A DNA stretch of 64,000 bases from Streptomyces ficellus (GCF_030406405.1 NZ_JAUEPL010000021.1:36796-100795); one strand, 5' to 3'. Positions 25,532-34,858 are shown, counted from the first letter of the stretch. Made by a program: numbers and translations. Notes: generated by a model from the letters alone, not told the origin.

Positions 25532-26473
25532 ATGGGACTCACCATCGGCGTCGACATCGGCGGCACGAAGATCGCGGCCGGCGTGGTCGACGAAGAGGGC
25601 ACCATTCTCGACACCCACAAGGTGCCGACCCCGCCGACCGCCGAAGGCATCGTCGACGCGATCTGCGCGGCCGTGTCCGAGGCCGGCAAGGGCCATGACA
25701 TCGAGGCGGTCGGCATCGGCGCCGCCGGGTACGTCGACGACAAGCGCGCCACCGTCCTGTTCGCGCCGAACATCAACTGGCGCCACGAGCCGCTCAAGGA
25801 CAAGGTCGAGCAGCGCGTCGGCCTCCCGGTGGTCGTGGAGAACGACGCCAACGCCGCGGCCTGGGGCGAGTACAAGTTCGGCGCCGGCAAGGGCCACGAG
25901 GACGTCATCTGCATCACGCTCGGCACCGGTCTCGGCGGCGGCATCATCATCGGCAACAAGCTGCGCCGCGGCCGCTTCGGCGTGGCCGCGGAGTTCGGCC
26001 ACATCCGGGTCGTCCCGGACGGCCTGCTGTGCGGCTGCGGCAGCCAGGGCTGCTGGGAGCAGTACGCGTCGGGACGCGCCCTCGTGCGGTACGCCAGGCA
26101 GCGCGCCAACGCCACCCCCGAGAACGCCACGATCCTGCTCGCCCTCGGTGACGGCACCCCCGAGGGCATCGAGGGCAAGCACGTCTCCCAGGCCGCCCGC
26201 CAGGGCTGCCCGGTGGCCGTCGACTCCTTCCGCGAGCTGGCCCGCTGGGCCGGCGCGGGCCTGGCCGACCTGGCCTCCCTGTTCGACCCCTCCGCGTTCA
26301 TCGTGGGCGGCGGCGTCTCCGACGAGGGCGAGCTCGTCCTCGACCCGATCCGCAAGTCCTTCCGGCGCTGGCTGATCGGCGGCCGGTGGCGGCCGCACGC
26401 CCAGGTGCTGGCCGCCCAGCTGGGCGGCGAGGCCGGCCTGGTCGGCGCGGCGGACCTGGCCCGCCAGGGCTGA
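25532..26473 (+). CDS. glkA: ROK-family glucokinase
   Basis: 313 aa. ATP-binding DIGGTKIAAG at the N-terminus; catalytic aspartate in VVENDANAAAWGE; GTGLGGGIIIGNKL; and the ROK zinc motif GHIRVV...CGCGSQGCWEQYASG. It matches the S. coelicolor glucose kinase GlkA, which phosphorylates glucose and is central to carbon catabolite repression. AGGGACAC precedes the ATG. It is flanked by hairpins, so likely its own transcript. Confidence 0.95.
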   Translation: MGLTIGVDIGGTKIAAGVVDEEGTILDTHKVPTPPTAEGIVDAICAAVSEAGKGHDIEAVGIGAAGYVDDKRATVLFAPNINWRHEPLKDKVEQRVGLPVVVENDANAAAWGEYKFGAGKGHEDVICITLGTGLGGGIIIGNKLRRGRFGVAAEFGHIRVVPDGLLCGCGSQGCWEQYASGRALVRYARQRANATPENATILLALGDGTPEGIEGKHVSQAARQGCPVAVDSFRELARWAGAGLADLASLFDPSAFIVGGGVSDEGELVLDPIRKSFRRWLIGGRWRPHAQVLAAQLGGEAGLVGAADLARQG

Positions 26474-26492
26474 GGTCCCCGCACGTATGGCG

Positions 26493-26528
26493 GTGCCCGC
26501 CGCGTCCTCGACCGGATGCGGCGGGCAC
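26493..26528 (+). terminator. Hairpin after glkA
   Basis: GTGCCCGCCGC (26493-26503) pairs perfectly with GCGGCGGGCAC (26518-26528). Confidence 0.65.
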
Positions 26529-26545
26529 CGTCATATCGTGCTCGT

Positions 26546-27316
26546 ATGACGGTCACCGAACTGCCCAAGTCCCGCACCGAGCCGGACGGTTCGGCCGTGA
26601 TCCGGGCGCTCAGCTACAACATCCGCTCGATGCGCGACGACGAGGACGCGCTGGCGCGGGTGATCCGGGCCTGCGCACCCGACCTGGTCTTCGTCCAGGA
26701 GGCGCCCCGCTTCTTCCGCTGGCGCAAACACGCCGCCCGGCTCGCCGCCAAGAGCGGCCTGATGGTGCTGAGCGGCGGCGCGACCGCCTCCGGGCCGCTG
26801 CTGCTGTGCTCCCTGCGGGCGACCGTGGAGCGCACCGAGGACGTGCTGCTGCCGCTCACGCCCGGTCTGCACCGGCGCGGCTTCGCGACGGCCGTCGTAC
26901 GGATCGGGGGCGCCCGCATCGGCCTGCTCAGCTGCCATCTCAGCCTCCGGGAGGACGAGCGCTACGCCCAGGCCGGGATGGTCCTGGAGCGGCTGGCCGC
27001 CCTGGACGCGCCGCACGCCATCGCGGCCGGCGACATCAACGAACGGCCCGAGGGGCGCTCCTTCCGCCGCCTGGCGGCCGAGCTCCAGGACTGCCGGGCC
27101 GTGCGGCCCTGGGGAGGCGAGTACACCTCGACCCCCGGGGAGCCGCGTCAGCGGATCGACGCGATCTTCGCCACCAAGGGGATCGAGGTGCTCGGCTGCG
27201 GCGTCCCGCACGGCCTCGCGGGCGTCACGGACGCGGACCTCCGCGCGGCCACGGACCACCTCCCGGTGCTCGCCGCCCTGAGGGTGCCGCCCGTGAACGG
27301 AGATCCGGAGAACTAA
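26546..27316 (+). CDS. Endonuclease/exonuclease/phosphatase family protein
   Basis: 256 aa from ATG 26546. Family markers are LSYNIRSMRDD, VFVQEA, LLSCHLSL, AAGDINERPE, QRIDAIFA and a terminal ATDHLPVLA, i.e. the metal and catalytic Asn, Glu, Asp and His positions. Phosphodiester hydrolase of unknown substrate. A TATCGT hexamer at 26533-26538 lies 7 bp before the ATG, which suggests a leaderless transcript. The stop overlaps the convergent gene by 4 bp. Confidence 0.85.
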   Translation: MTVTELPKSRTEPDGSAVIRALSYNIRSMRDDEDALARVIRACAPDLVFVQEAPRFFRWRKHAARLAAKSGLMVLSGGATASGPLLLCSLRATVERTEDVLLPLTPGLHRRGFATAVVRIGGARIGLLSCHLSLREDERYAQAGMVLERLAALDAPHAIAAGDINERPEGRSFRRLAAELQDCRAVRPWGGEYTSTPGEPRQRIDAIFATKGIEVLGCGVPHGLAGVTDADLRAATDHLPVLAALRVPPVNGDPEN

Positions 27317-27918
27317 ACCACCGCGCCGCGGCCCGGATCGTCGTCCTCGTCGTCGCCGTCCCGCATACGGGCCACCAGGGTGGCGAACCCTCCCAGGAAG
27401 CCGCCGACGCACAGCGTGGTGAGCCACCAGGTCATGTCCCAGCGCAGTATCACGGCGATCAGCATCAGCACCGGGCCGCCGATCACCCCGAGCCAGGCGA
27501 ACTTGGCGGTGGTGTCCGCCTCCGGCAGCGGCGGCGGCTCCGGCGGTACGAAGTGGCCCTCGTCGGTGTCGTCGAGGTCGTCGTCCTTCGCCTCGGCCAC
27601 CTCGTAGTCGCGCGGGCCGCCCATGCCCACGCCAGGGGCGAACACCACCGACCCGCCCAGCGGCCTGTCCGGCTCCCGGGACTCCCCGGGCTCACCGGAC
27701 TCCCCCGGCTCACCGGCCTCCGGGCGCTCGGCGGACGTGCCCTCCGGTACCTCGTTGATGGTGTCCTCCGGCAGGGCCAGGTCCTGGACGGGCTTGAACG
27801 GCTTGGCACCGGGAGGGTCGGCCGGCTCCTCGCCGTACCCGGCGACGATCGCCGCCCACGCCGCCTCCTCGTCGAACGGCTGCTCGTCCCGCTTGTCCGA
27901 GTCGTGCTGTTCAGCCAC
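27313..27918 (-). CDS. Acidic membrane protein with two C-terminal helices
   Basis: 201 aa from GTG 27918, which overlaps the upstream hydrolase stop by 8 bp. The N-terminal ~130 residues are acidic and disordered, with GEPGESGEPGES repeats; two membrane helices follow (AKFAWLGVIGGPVLMLIAVI and TWWLTTLCVGGFLGGFATL) and an Asp-rich tail. Function unknown; probably translated with the hydrolase. Confidence 0.7.
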   Translation of the reverse strand: MAEQHDSDKRDEQPFDEEAAWAAIVAGYGEEPADPPGAKPFKPVQDLALPEDTINEVPEGTSAERPEAGEPGESGEPGESREPDRPLGGSVVFAPGVGMGGPRDYEVAEAKDDDLDDTDEGHFVPPEPPPLPEADTTAKFAWLGVIGGPVLMLIAVILRWDMTWWLTTLCVGGFLGGFATLVARMRDGDDEDDDPGRGAVV

Positions 27919-28717
27919 CGGTCGTGCTCCCTCCCCTGGCCTCCGGCATGGGGGACCCCATAGTGCCGACGCTCGGAGCGAGCCGGCCGATGAAGGCGTG
28001 ACTCTCCTCGAAGATCCGCTCCGCGTCGTGGTCCAACGTCGCCACGTGGTAGCTCTGTTCCAGCAGGATCTCCGTGACGTCCGTGGAGGAGATCCGGCTG
28101 AGGATCCGCGCCGAGTCGGCGGGCGGCACGACATGGTCCTGGGGGCTGTGCATCAGCAACACCGGCTGCGTGACCTGCGGCAGCTCCGCGTCCACCACCC
28201 GGAAGAACTGGCGCAGGGAGTACGCCGCGTGCAGCGGCACCCGGTCGTACCCGATCTCCGCCACGCCCTCCTTGGCTATGTCGCTCGCGATGCCCCGGGT
28301 CGAGGGGACGAGGTGGCGGACGACCGGCAGGGCGTGCGCCATCACCCCATGGACCTTGTTCGCCGGGTTCACCAGAGCGACGCCCCGCACCGCGTCCCCG
28401 TGCCTGGCGGCGAGCCGCAGCGTCAGCGCGCCTCCCATGGACAGGCCGAAGACGAACACCTGGGCGCACCGCTCCCGCAGCGCGCGCAGCTCCCGGTCCA
28501 CCTCCGCGTACCAGTCCTGCCAGCGCGTCACCTGCATGTCCTGCCAGCGTGTGCCGTGCCCGGGCAGCAGCGGAAGCGACACCGTCAGGCCGCGGGCGGC
28601 CAGATACTCGGCCCAGGGCCGCAGCGACTGCGGCGAACCGGTGAAGCCGTGACAGAGCAGCACGCCGACCTCTCCGCCCTCATGGCGGTACGGCTCGGCT
28701 CCAGGGAGGACCGGCAC
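27911..28717 (-). CDS. Alpha/beta hydrolase (carboxylesterase / monoacylglycerol lipase type)
   Basis: 268 aa from GTG 28717 (GGAG six bases upstream); a longer frame reaches 28891 but adds an unfolded Pro/Gly stretch. Oxyanion HGFTGSPQSL, nucleophile elbow FVFGLSMGGAL, acid in LLMHSPQDHVVPP and His in EQSYHVATLDHD are all present. This is the Est30-like clan that hydrolyses carboxyl esters. It lies back-to-back with plsC, so a lipid role is possible. Confidence 0.87.
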   Translation of the reverse strand: MPVLPGAEPYRHEGGEVGVLLCHGFTGSPQSLRPWAEYLAARGLTVSLPLLPGHGTRWQDMQVTRWQDWYAEVDRELRALRERCAQVFVFGLSMGGALTLRLAARHGDAVRGVALVNPANKVHGVMAHALPVVRHLVPSTRGIASDIAKEGVAEIGYDRVPLHAAYSLRQFFRVVDAELPQVTQPVLLMHSPQDHVVPPADSARILSRISSTDVTEILLEQSYHVATLDHDAERIFEESHAFIGRLAPSVGTMGSPMPEARGGSTTGG

Positions 28718-28931
28718 CGGGGTCTCCTGTTCGGGGGTTCGATGGTCTGGACATTCGATGGTTCCGGGATCCGGGGACCCGGGAAATCCGGTGGATCCAG
28801 GAAGGGTGTCTTCACCGTACGCGACCGGACTGACACCGACCAGAGCCGTCACCGCCCGCGAGGGCCGGGGGAGGGGGAGCGGGTGCCGCACGGGTTAAGG
28901 TCTGATCGACGGAACACAGGAGGCACTCGAG

Positions 28932-29675
28932 TTGATCTACGGCGCAATGAAGTTCTCCATCGGGGGGTCACTGAAGCTCGCCTTCAGGCCCTGGGTGGAG
29001 GGCCTCGAGAACATTCCCGCCGAGGGGCCGGCGATCCTCGCGAGCAACCACCTGTCCTTCTCCGACTCCTTCTTCCTGCCCGCGGTCCTGGACCGCAAGG
29101 TGACCTTCATCGCCAAGGCCGAGTACTTCACCTCACCCGGGCTGAAGGGCAGGCTCACCGCCGCGTTCTTCAAGGGCGTCGGCCAGCTGCCGGTGGACCG
29201 TTCGGGTGCGCGCGGCGCCGGCGAGGCCGCCATCAAGAGCGGCATCGAGGTCATCGAGCGCGGTGAGCTCTTCGGTATCTACCCGGAGGGCACCCGCTCC
29301 CCCGACGGCCGGCTCTACCGGGGCAAGCCCGGCGGGCTGGCGCGCGTGGCGCTGGCCACCGGCGCGCCGGTGATCCCCGTCGCGATGATCGACACCGAGA
29401 AGATCCAGCCCCCCGGCAAGGTCATCCCCAAGCTGATGCGCCCGGGCATCCGGATCGGCAAGCCGCTGGACTTCAGCCGCTACCACGGCATGGACGGGGA
29501 CCGTTTCATCCTGCGCTCGGTCACCGACGAGGTGATGTACGAGATCATGAAGCTGTCCGGCCAGGAGTACGTCGACATCTACGCCACGGCGGCCAAGCGG
29601 CATATCGCCGACGCGGAGAAGGCCAAGGCCGCCGGCAGGGCCGCGAAGGCCGAGCGGGACCCGTCCGGCGCGTAA
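28932..29675 (+). CDS. plsC: 1-acyl-sn-glycerol-3-phosphate acyltransferase
   Basis: 247 aa from a TTG start, which is supported by a perfect AGGAGG 8 nt upstream. NHLSFSDSFFLP carries the HX4D catalytic motif; YPEGTRSPDGRLYRG is the EGTR glycerol-phosphate site. It makes phosphatidic acid in the inner leaflet. Orthologous in position to Rv2182c in mycobacteria. Followed by macS after 34 bp. Confidence 0.93.
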   Translation: MIYGAMKFSIGGSLKLAFRPWVEGLENIPAEGPAILASNHLSFSDSFFLPAVLDRKVTFIAKAEYFTSPGLKGRLTAAFFKGVGQLPVDRSGARGAGEAAIKSGIEVIERGELFGIYPEGTRSPDGRLYRGKPGGLARVALATGAPVIPVAMIDTEKIQPPGKVIPKLMRPGIRIGKPLDFSRYHGMDGDRFILRSVTDEVMYEIMKLSGQEYVDIYATAAKRHIADAEKAKAAGRAAKAERDPSGA

Positions 29676-29709
29676 CCGCGCCGTTCAGCCGTTCATACGT
29701 CGTCCAGGG

Positions 29710-30942
29710 GTGGGGGAGTTGGCCAAGCGCGAGCGCGTCGTGCGCATGTCCGTCGAGCAGCCGCTGTGGCGGGCCCTGACCGCCTACCGCGTCCTCACCA
29801 TGGTGTACGCGGTCCTCCTGTTCGTCTCGGCGCGCGACGCCTTCGAGCGCCCCTGGGTGGCCGTCGGCTTCCTCGTGGTGATGTGCCTCTGGACGCTGGT
29901 GACCCTCCCCAAGGTGGCGAACGCGGCGAGCTGCACCAAGCGCTTCCTCGTCGCCGACCTGACCATCGCGCTCACCGGCATCCTGCTGACCCCGCTCGCC
30001 GACGCGCAGGCGCGGACCATGGACGGCCCCACCCTGCCGTCCATATGGACGGCAGGGTCGGTCCTCGCGTACGCCATCAAGGGCGGCTGGCGCTGGGCCG
30101 GGTTCGCCTCGTCCCTGGTCGCCGTCGCCAACATCGTCGAACGCGGCCACCCCAGCCGGGACACCGTGCACAACGTGCTGCTGGTGTGGGTCGCCTCCAT
30201 AGCCATCGGGTACGTCGTCGAGGTCGCCCGCGCCTCCGAACGCACCCTCGCCCGCGCCCTGGAGATCGATGCGGCCACCCGCGAGCGCGAGCGGCTGGCC
30301 CGTGACATCCACGACTCCGTGCTCCAGGTGCTGGCCATGGTGCAGCGCCGGGGCACCGCGCTGGGCGGCGAGGCCGCCGAGCTGGGCCGGATGGCGGGGG
30401 AGCAGGAAGTCGCGCTGCGCACCCTGGTCGCGGGCGGCCTGACCCGTACCTCGCACGTCTCGGAGGACGAGTCGCAGGGCGCCGTCGTCCGGGTCGTGGA
30501 CGAGCCCGACACCGGCGACACCGGCGGCCCGGCCGATCTGCGCACCCTGCTCGCCCAGCACGCCGGGGCCCGCGTGACCTTCTCGGAACCGGGCGCTCCG
30601 GTGCTGCTCCCGGCCCCTGCGGCCAGGGAGCTGGCGGCCGCTGTCAGTGCCGCCCTGGACAATGTCCACAGACACGCGGGCACCGACGCCCGGGCCTGGA
30701 TCCTGGTCGAGGACTGGCCGGACGAGGTGATCGTGACGGTACGGGACGACGGCCCGGGCATCCCGGAAGGTCGGCTCGCGCAGGCGGAGGGCGAAGGGCG
30801 GCTCGGGGTCGCGCAGTCCATCCGGGGCAGGCTGCGGGACCTGGGCGGCACGGCCGAGCTGGTCTCGGTGCCGGGGCAGGGCACGGAAGTCGAGTTGAAG
30901 GTCCCGAAGGCGAGGACCGCACGGGGGAAGGCAGGACGATGA
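29710..30942 (+). CDS. macS: NarL-type sensor histidine kinase (MacS-like)
   Basis: 410 aa with four or five membrane helices in the first 175 residues, then the HisKA_3 box ERERLARDIHDSVLQVLAMV and a C-terminal ATPase with AALDNVHRHAG, VRDDGPGIPEG and RLGVAQSIRGR. It is immediately upstream of a LuxR-type regulator with ATGA overlap. Position and type match S. coelicolor MacS, which with MacR affects development and actinorhodin. The start is unsure: GTG 29710 has no good ribosome site, and ATG 29746 is an alternative. Confidence 0.82.
   Translation: MGELAKRERVVRMSVEQPLWRALTAYRVLTMVYAVLLFVSARDAFERPWVAVGFLVVMCLWTLVTLPKVANAASCTKRFLVADLTIALTGILLTPLADAQARTMDGPTLPSIWTAGSVLAYAIKGGWRWAGFASSLVAVANIVERGHPSRDTVHNVLLVWVASIAIGYVVEVARASERTLARALEIDAATRERERLARDIHDSVLQVLAMVQRRGTALGGEAAELGRMAGEQEVALRTLVAGGLTRTSHVSEDESQGAVVRVVDEPDTGDTGGPADLRTLLAQHAGARVTFSEPGAPVLLPAPAARELAAAVSAALDNVHRHAGTDARAWILVEDWPDEVIVTVRDDGPGIPEGRLAQAEGEGRLGVAQSIRGRLRDLGGTAELVSVPGQGTEVELKVPKARTARGKAGR
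30031..30058. repeat. 28-bp perfect palindrome inside macS
   Basis: Fourteen bases (ACCCTGCCGTCCAT) are followed directly by their exact reverse complement. It lies in the extracytoplasmic part of the kinase coding sequence, with no spacer. Confidence 0.9.
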
Positions 30943-31613
30943 GCGAACAGCAGCGGATCAAGGTGATGGTGGTCGACGACCATCCGATGTGGCGGGACGC
31001 GGTCGCCCGCGACCTGTCCGAGGCCGGCTTCGACGTGGTCGCCACCGCCGGGGACGGCGAACAGGCCGTGCGCCGCGCCCAGGCCACCAGCCCCGATGTG
31101 CTGGTCCTGGACCTGAACCTGCCCGCCAAGCCCGGCGTCCAGGTCTGCAAGGAACTCGTCGGCGCCAACGCCGCGCTGCGGGTGCTCGTATTGTCCGCGA
31201 GCGGCGAGCACGCCGACGTCCTGGAAGCGGTGAAGTCCGGCGCGACCGGGTACCTGCTGAAGTCGGCCAGCACGGAGGAGCTGATCGACGCCGTGCGCCG
31301 CACCGCCCTCGGCGACCCCGTCTTCACACCCGGCCTGGCCGGTCTGGTCCTCGGCGAGTACCGCCGCCTGGCCTCCGATCCCACGCCCGCCGCCGGGGCG
31401 GACGAGCCGAAGGCCCCGCAGCTCACCGAGCGGGAGACCGAGGTGCTGCGGCTGGTCGCCAAGGGCCTGAGCTACAAGCAGATCGCCGAGCGCCTGGTCA
31501 TCTCGCACCGCACCGTCCAGAACCACGTCCAGAACACCCTGGGCAAGCTCCAGTTGCACAACAGGGTCGAGCTCGTGCGGTACGCGATAGAACGCGGCCT
31601 GGACGACGCGTAG
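30939..31613 (+). CDS. macR: NarL/LuxR-family response regulator (MacR-like)
   Basis: 224 aa. The receiver domain has VVDDHPMWR, phospho-acceptor VLDLNLP and K in LLKSAST; the C-terminal GerE helix-turn-helix is LTERETEVLRLVAKGLSYKQIAERLVISHRTVQNHV in parts. Coupled to the kinase by ATGA. MacR is reported to bind a TGAGTAC-nn-GTACTCA box; a near-match occurs at 49886 in this window. Confidence 0.85.
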   Translation: MSEQQRIKVMVVDDHPMWRDAVARDLSEAGFDVVATAGDGEQAVRRAQATSPDVLVLDLNLPAKPGVQVCKELVGANAALRVLVLSASGEHADVLEAVKSGATGYLLKSASTEELIDAVRRTALGDPVFTPGLAGLVLGEYRRLASDPTPAAGADEPKAPQLTERETEVLRLVAKGLSYKQIAERLVISHRTVQNHVQNTLGKLQLHNRVELVRYAIERGLDDA

Positions 31614-31746
31614 CCCGCGCGGCGGCGCGTAACTTCCCTACGCCCGCCCGGAATTCACCCTTCGTACCGTCCCGGAGTGACATGGGTCACCATTACCGTG
31701 GCCCGCGTACGCCTCCATCGTCTCCACACGGCGAAGGGAACATTCC

Positions 31747-32775
31747 ATGCGGGTCGGAGTTCTGACCGGGGGCGGGGACTGCCCCGGCCTCAACGCGGTC
31801 ATCCGCGCCATCGTCCGCAAGGGCGTCCAGGAGTACGGCTACGACTTCACCGGCTTCCGCGACGGCTGGCGCGGGCCCCTCGACGGCGACACCGTACGGC
31901 TCGACATCCCGGCCGTGCGCGGCATCCTGCCACGCGGCGGCACCATCCTCGGCTCCTCGCGCACCAACCCCCTCACGGCGCCGGACGGTGTCCGCCGCGT
32001 CAAGGACACCCTCGCCGCGTACGGCGTGGAAGCGCTGATCACGATCGGCGGCGAGGACACCCTGGGGGTCGCCGCGCGCCTCTGGGACGAGTACGGCATT
32101 CCCTGTGTCGGCGTACCGAAGACCATCGACAACGACCTGTCCGCCACCGACTACACCTTCGGTTTCGACACGGCCGTCGGCATCGCCACGGAGGCCATCG
32201 ACCGCCTCCACACCACGGCCGAGTCCCATATGCGCGTCCTGGTGGTCGAGGTGATGGGGCGTCACGCCGGCTGGATAGCCCTGCACTCGGGGCTGGCCGG
32301 CGGGGCCAACGTCATCCTCATTCCGGAGCAGCCCTTCGACGTGGACCAGGTCTGCGCCTGGGTGACCTCCCGCTTCAGGGCGTCGTACGCGCCGATCGTG
32401 GTCGTCGCCGAAGGGGCCGTGCCCAGGGACGGCGACCTGGTCCTCAAGGACCAGACGCTGGACTCCTTCGGGCACGTCCGGCTCTCGGGGGTGGGGGAGT
32501 GGCTCGCCAAGGAGATCGAGAAACGGACCGGGAAGGAGGCCAGGACCACCGTCCTCGGGCATGTCCAGCGCGGCGGCACACCGAGCGCCTTCGACCGCTG
32601 GCTCGCCACCCGGTTCGGGCTGCACGCGATCGACGCGGTCCGCGACGGCGACTTCGGCACGATGGTCGCCCTGCGCGGCACCGACATCGTCCGCGTGCCG
32701 ATCGGCGAGGCGACCGCGCGGCTCAAGACGGTCGACCCGGCGCTGTACACGGAGGTCGGTGTCTTCTTCGGCTGA
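31747..32775 (+). CDS. pfkA: 6-phosphofructokinase
   Basis: 342 aa. Substrate motifs: LTGGGDCPGLNAVIR, PKTIDNDLSATDYTFGFDTA, EVMGRHAGWIALHSG. Position 104 is aspartate (GGEDT) and position 125 is lysine (PKTIDND), the signature of PPi-dependent enzymes. Yet the S. coelicolor orthologue is known to use ATP. AAGGGAACATTCC precedes the ATG. It sits directly after the macRS pair but with a 133-bp gap that may hold its own promoter. Confidence 0.92.
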   Translation: MRVGVLTGGGDCPGLNAVIRAIVRKGVQEYGYDFTGFRDGWRGPLDGDTVRLDIPAVRGILPRGGTILGSSRTNPLTAPDGVRRVKDTLAAYGVEALITIGGEDTLGVAARLWDEYGIPCVGVPKTIDNDLSATDYTFGFDTAVGIATEAIDRLHTTAESHMRVLVVEVMGRHAGWIALHSGLAGGANVILIPEQPFDVDQVCAWVTSRFRASYAPIVVVAEGAVPRDGDLVLKDQTLDSFGHVRLSGVGEWLAKEIEKRTGKEARTTVLGHVQRGGTPSAFDRWLATRFGLHAIDAVRDGDFGTMVALRGTDIVRVPIGEATARLKTVDPALYTEVGVFFG

Positions 32776-32889
32776 CGGTGTCGGTGTCGGTGTCGGTGTG
32801 GGTGACGTCGGCGAAGGCGGGGGCGAAAGCGCGGAGGGGGCGGAGGGGGGCGGAGGGGCGGACCCTGGTCCTGGTCCGCTCCCTCGGCG
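32776..32889. repeat. GTCGGT and GGAGGGG microsatellite spacer
   Basis: After the pfkA stop come five GTCGGT/GTGGGT-type hexamers, then G-rich GGAGGGGG units up to the end of the convergent trpEG gene. No ORF or hairpin was recognised. Confidence 0.6.
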
Positions 32890-34773
32890 TCAGCGGAGGC
32901 TGACGTCCAGCGCCCGCATCAGCTCCCGGACGACCGACGCGCCCCGCAGCGTCAGCACCGACTCGGGATGGAACTGAACGCCCGCGAAGCCCGGCCCGCG
33001 CAGCGCGTGCACCTCGCCGGTCGCCGGGTCGCGGCTCACCTCGACGCCGTGCGGCGCCAGCCCGGCGGCCGTCTCGTCGTCGCACCGGGCCGTGAAGCTG
33101 TTGTAGAAGCCGACCGTCTCCTCCCTGCCGAACAGGTCGATCCGCACCTGCGCGCCCTGGAACGGCACACGCTTGCGCACGACGTCCAGCCCCAGCTCGG
33201 CCGCGATCAGCTCATGGCCCAGGCACACCCCCAGCAGGCCGCGCCGGTGGCCGCGCACGAGCTCGGCCGCCAGCGCCCGCAGCGACCGCATCCTCGGATC
33301 GGCCAGGTCGCCCGGGTCGCCCGGGCCGGGGCCCAGGACCACCGGCCCCTCGTGCGCGAGCGCCTCCTCCCGCAGCCCCGGCTCGTCGAAGCGGCGGACC
33401 GTGACGTCCAGGCCGCAGGAGCGCAGCAGATGCGCGAGCATCGCGGTGAACGTGTCCTCCCCGTCCACCACCAGCGCGTGCCCGCCCAGTTCCGCCGGCC
33501 GGTCCCGCATCCTCAGCCAGAACGGCGCCAGGTCCGCGCGGCGGGCGTCCAGCGCCGCCCGTACCCGCGGATCGTCCGCGAGCCGGGGCCCCGCCGCCTC
33601 CTCACGCGGCCGTCCGGGACGGACCCCCAGCGCCACCAGGACCCCCGCCGCCTTGGCGTGCGTCTCGGCGACCTCACCGTCCGGGTCGGAGTGCCGCACC
33701 AGGGTCGCCCCGACCGGGACGCGCAGCTCACCGGCCGCGGAGATGTCGGCGGTACGGATCAGGATCGGCGAGTCCAGGGTCTGCGCCCCGCCCGCGTCCG
33801 TACCGAGCAGGGCGAGCGCGCCGGCGTAGTACCCCCGTCCGCCCCGCTCATGGCGCTCGATGACCCGGCAGGCGTTCTGGACGGGCGAGCCGGTGACCGT
33901 CGCCGCGAACATCGTCTCGCGCAGCACGTCCCGTACGTCCAGGGAGGACCGGCCGCGCAGCTCGTACTCGGTGTGCGCGAGGTGGGCCATCTCCTTCAGC
34001 CGGGGCCCGACGACCACTCCGCCCCTGTCGCCGACCGTGCACATCATCTTCAGCTCCTCGTCCACGACCATGGAGAGCTCGTCGGTCTCCTTGCGGTCGG
34101 CGAGGAAGCGCAGCAGGCCCTCGGGGGTCGGCCCGCCGGCCGGATAGCGGTAGGTGCCGCTGATCGGGTTCATCACGACGGTCCCGCCGGACATCCGCAC
34201 GTGCACCTCGGGGCTGGCCCCCACCAGCGTCCGGTCCCCGGTGTGCACGACGAACGTCCAGTACGCCCCCCGCTCCCCGGCCAGCAGTCGCCGGAACAGC
34301 GCGAGCGCGTCCCGCCGCCCGAACCCGGGGATCCGGCCCGTGTACGTACGGCGGATGACGAAGTTGGCCCCCTCGCCCCGCCCGATCTCCTCCTCGATCA
34401 CCCGGCGCACGGTCCCGGCGTACTCCTCGTCGGAGACGTCGAAGGCGCCGGCCTCGACCGTCACGTCATGCGCAGGCAGCCGCTCCAGCACGTCGGAGAG
34501 CGGCAGCTCGTACGACTCGTCGGCGACGAGCACGGACAGGGGCGTGCCGTCGTCCCGCACCTTGAAGCCCCGCTCCCGCAGCTGCCGGAACGGCACCAGG
34601 GCGAGGGATCGGCGCTCCGTCACCGGCAGGTCGGCCAGCCGCTCGGCCTCCCGCACGGCACCGATCAGCACCTCCACAGTGGCGTCATCGCGGCCGGGGG
34701 TGCGGCGGCGCAGCAGGGCGAAGGGCGGGCAGGAGTCGTCGAGCAGCCGGGCGAGAACCGTGCTGGGGTCCAT
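32890..34773 (-). CDS. trpEG: Fused anthranilate synthase (TrpE-TrpG)
   Basis: 627 aa from ATG 34773, with GGAAGG upstream; TTG 34791 has no ribosome site. The N-terminal ~420 residues are the chorismate-binding TrpE-like domain (NPISGTYRYP, KETDELSMVVDEE, TVTGSPVQNACRVIE). The C-terminal ~190 residues form the glutaminase with LGPGPGDPGD, nucleophile GVCLGHELIA and FHPES. The usual GHQ is GHE here. It converts chorismate and glutamine to anthranilate. Expression is preceded by a trp attenuator. Such fusions also occur in phenazine pathways, but the attenuator supports tryptophan synthesis. Confidence 0.93.
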   Translation of the reverse strand: MDPSTVLARLLDDSCPPFALLRRRTPGRDDATVEVLIGAVREAERLADLPVTERRSLALVPFRQLRERGFKVRDDGTPLSVLVADESYELPLSDVLERLPAHDVTVEAGAFDVSDEEYAGTVRRVIEEEIGRGEGANFVIRRTYTGRIPGFGRRDALALFRRLLAGERGAYWTFVVHTGDRTLVGASPEVHVRMSGGTVVMNPISGTYRYPAGGPTPEGLLRFLADRKETDELSMVVDEELKMMCTVGDRGGVVVGPRLKEMAHLAHTEYELRGRSSLDVRDVLRETMFAATVTGSPVQNACRVIERHERGGRGYYAGALALLGTDAGGAQTLDSPILIRTADISAAGELRVPVGATLVRHSDPDGEVAETHAKAAGVLVALGVRPGRPREEAAGPRLADDPRVRAALDARRADLAPFWLRMRDRPAELGGHALVVDGEDTFTAMLAHLLRSCGLDVTVRRFDEPGLREEALAHEGPVVLGPGPGDPGDLADPRMRSLRALAAELVRGHRRGLLGVCLGHELIAAELGLDVVRKRVPFQGAQVRIDLFGREETVGFYNSFTARCDDETAAGLAPHGVEVSRDPATGEVHALRGPGFAGVQFHPESVLTLRGASVVRELMRALDVSLR

Positions 34774-34827
34774 GCGATGCGTTCCTTCCAAGGGAGGTGG
34801 AGAGGAACGGCCCGTACGAAACGGAAG

Positions 34828-34850
34828 AAGGCCGCCCCTCGGGCGGCCTT
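34828..34850 (-). terminator. trp attenuator terminator
   Basis: AAGGCCGCCC, 3-nt loop, GGGCGGCCTT (perfect 10-bp stem), then CTTCCGTTTCG on the minus strand. It lies between trpL and trpEG. Confidence 0.85.
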
Positions 34851-34858
34851 CGCGTCGA

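Noticed and set aside
23354..26398. 1014-codon minus frame opposite the ArsA-like, DUF5304 and glkA genes
   Set aside because: Low-complexity antisense shadow; all opposite genes are supported by motifs.
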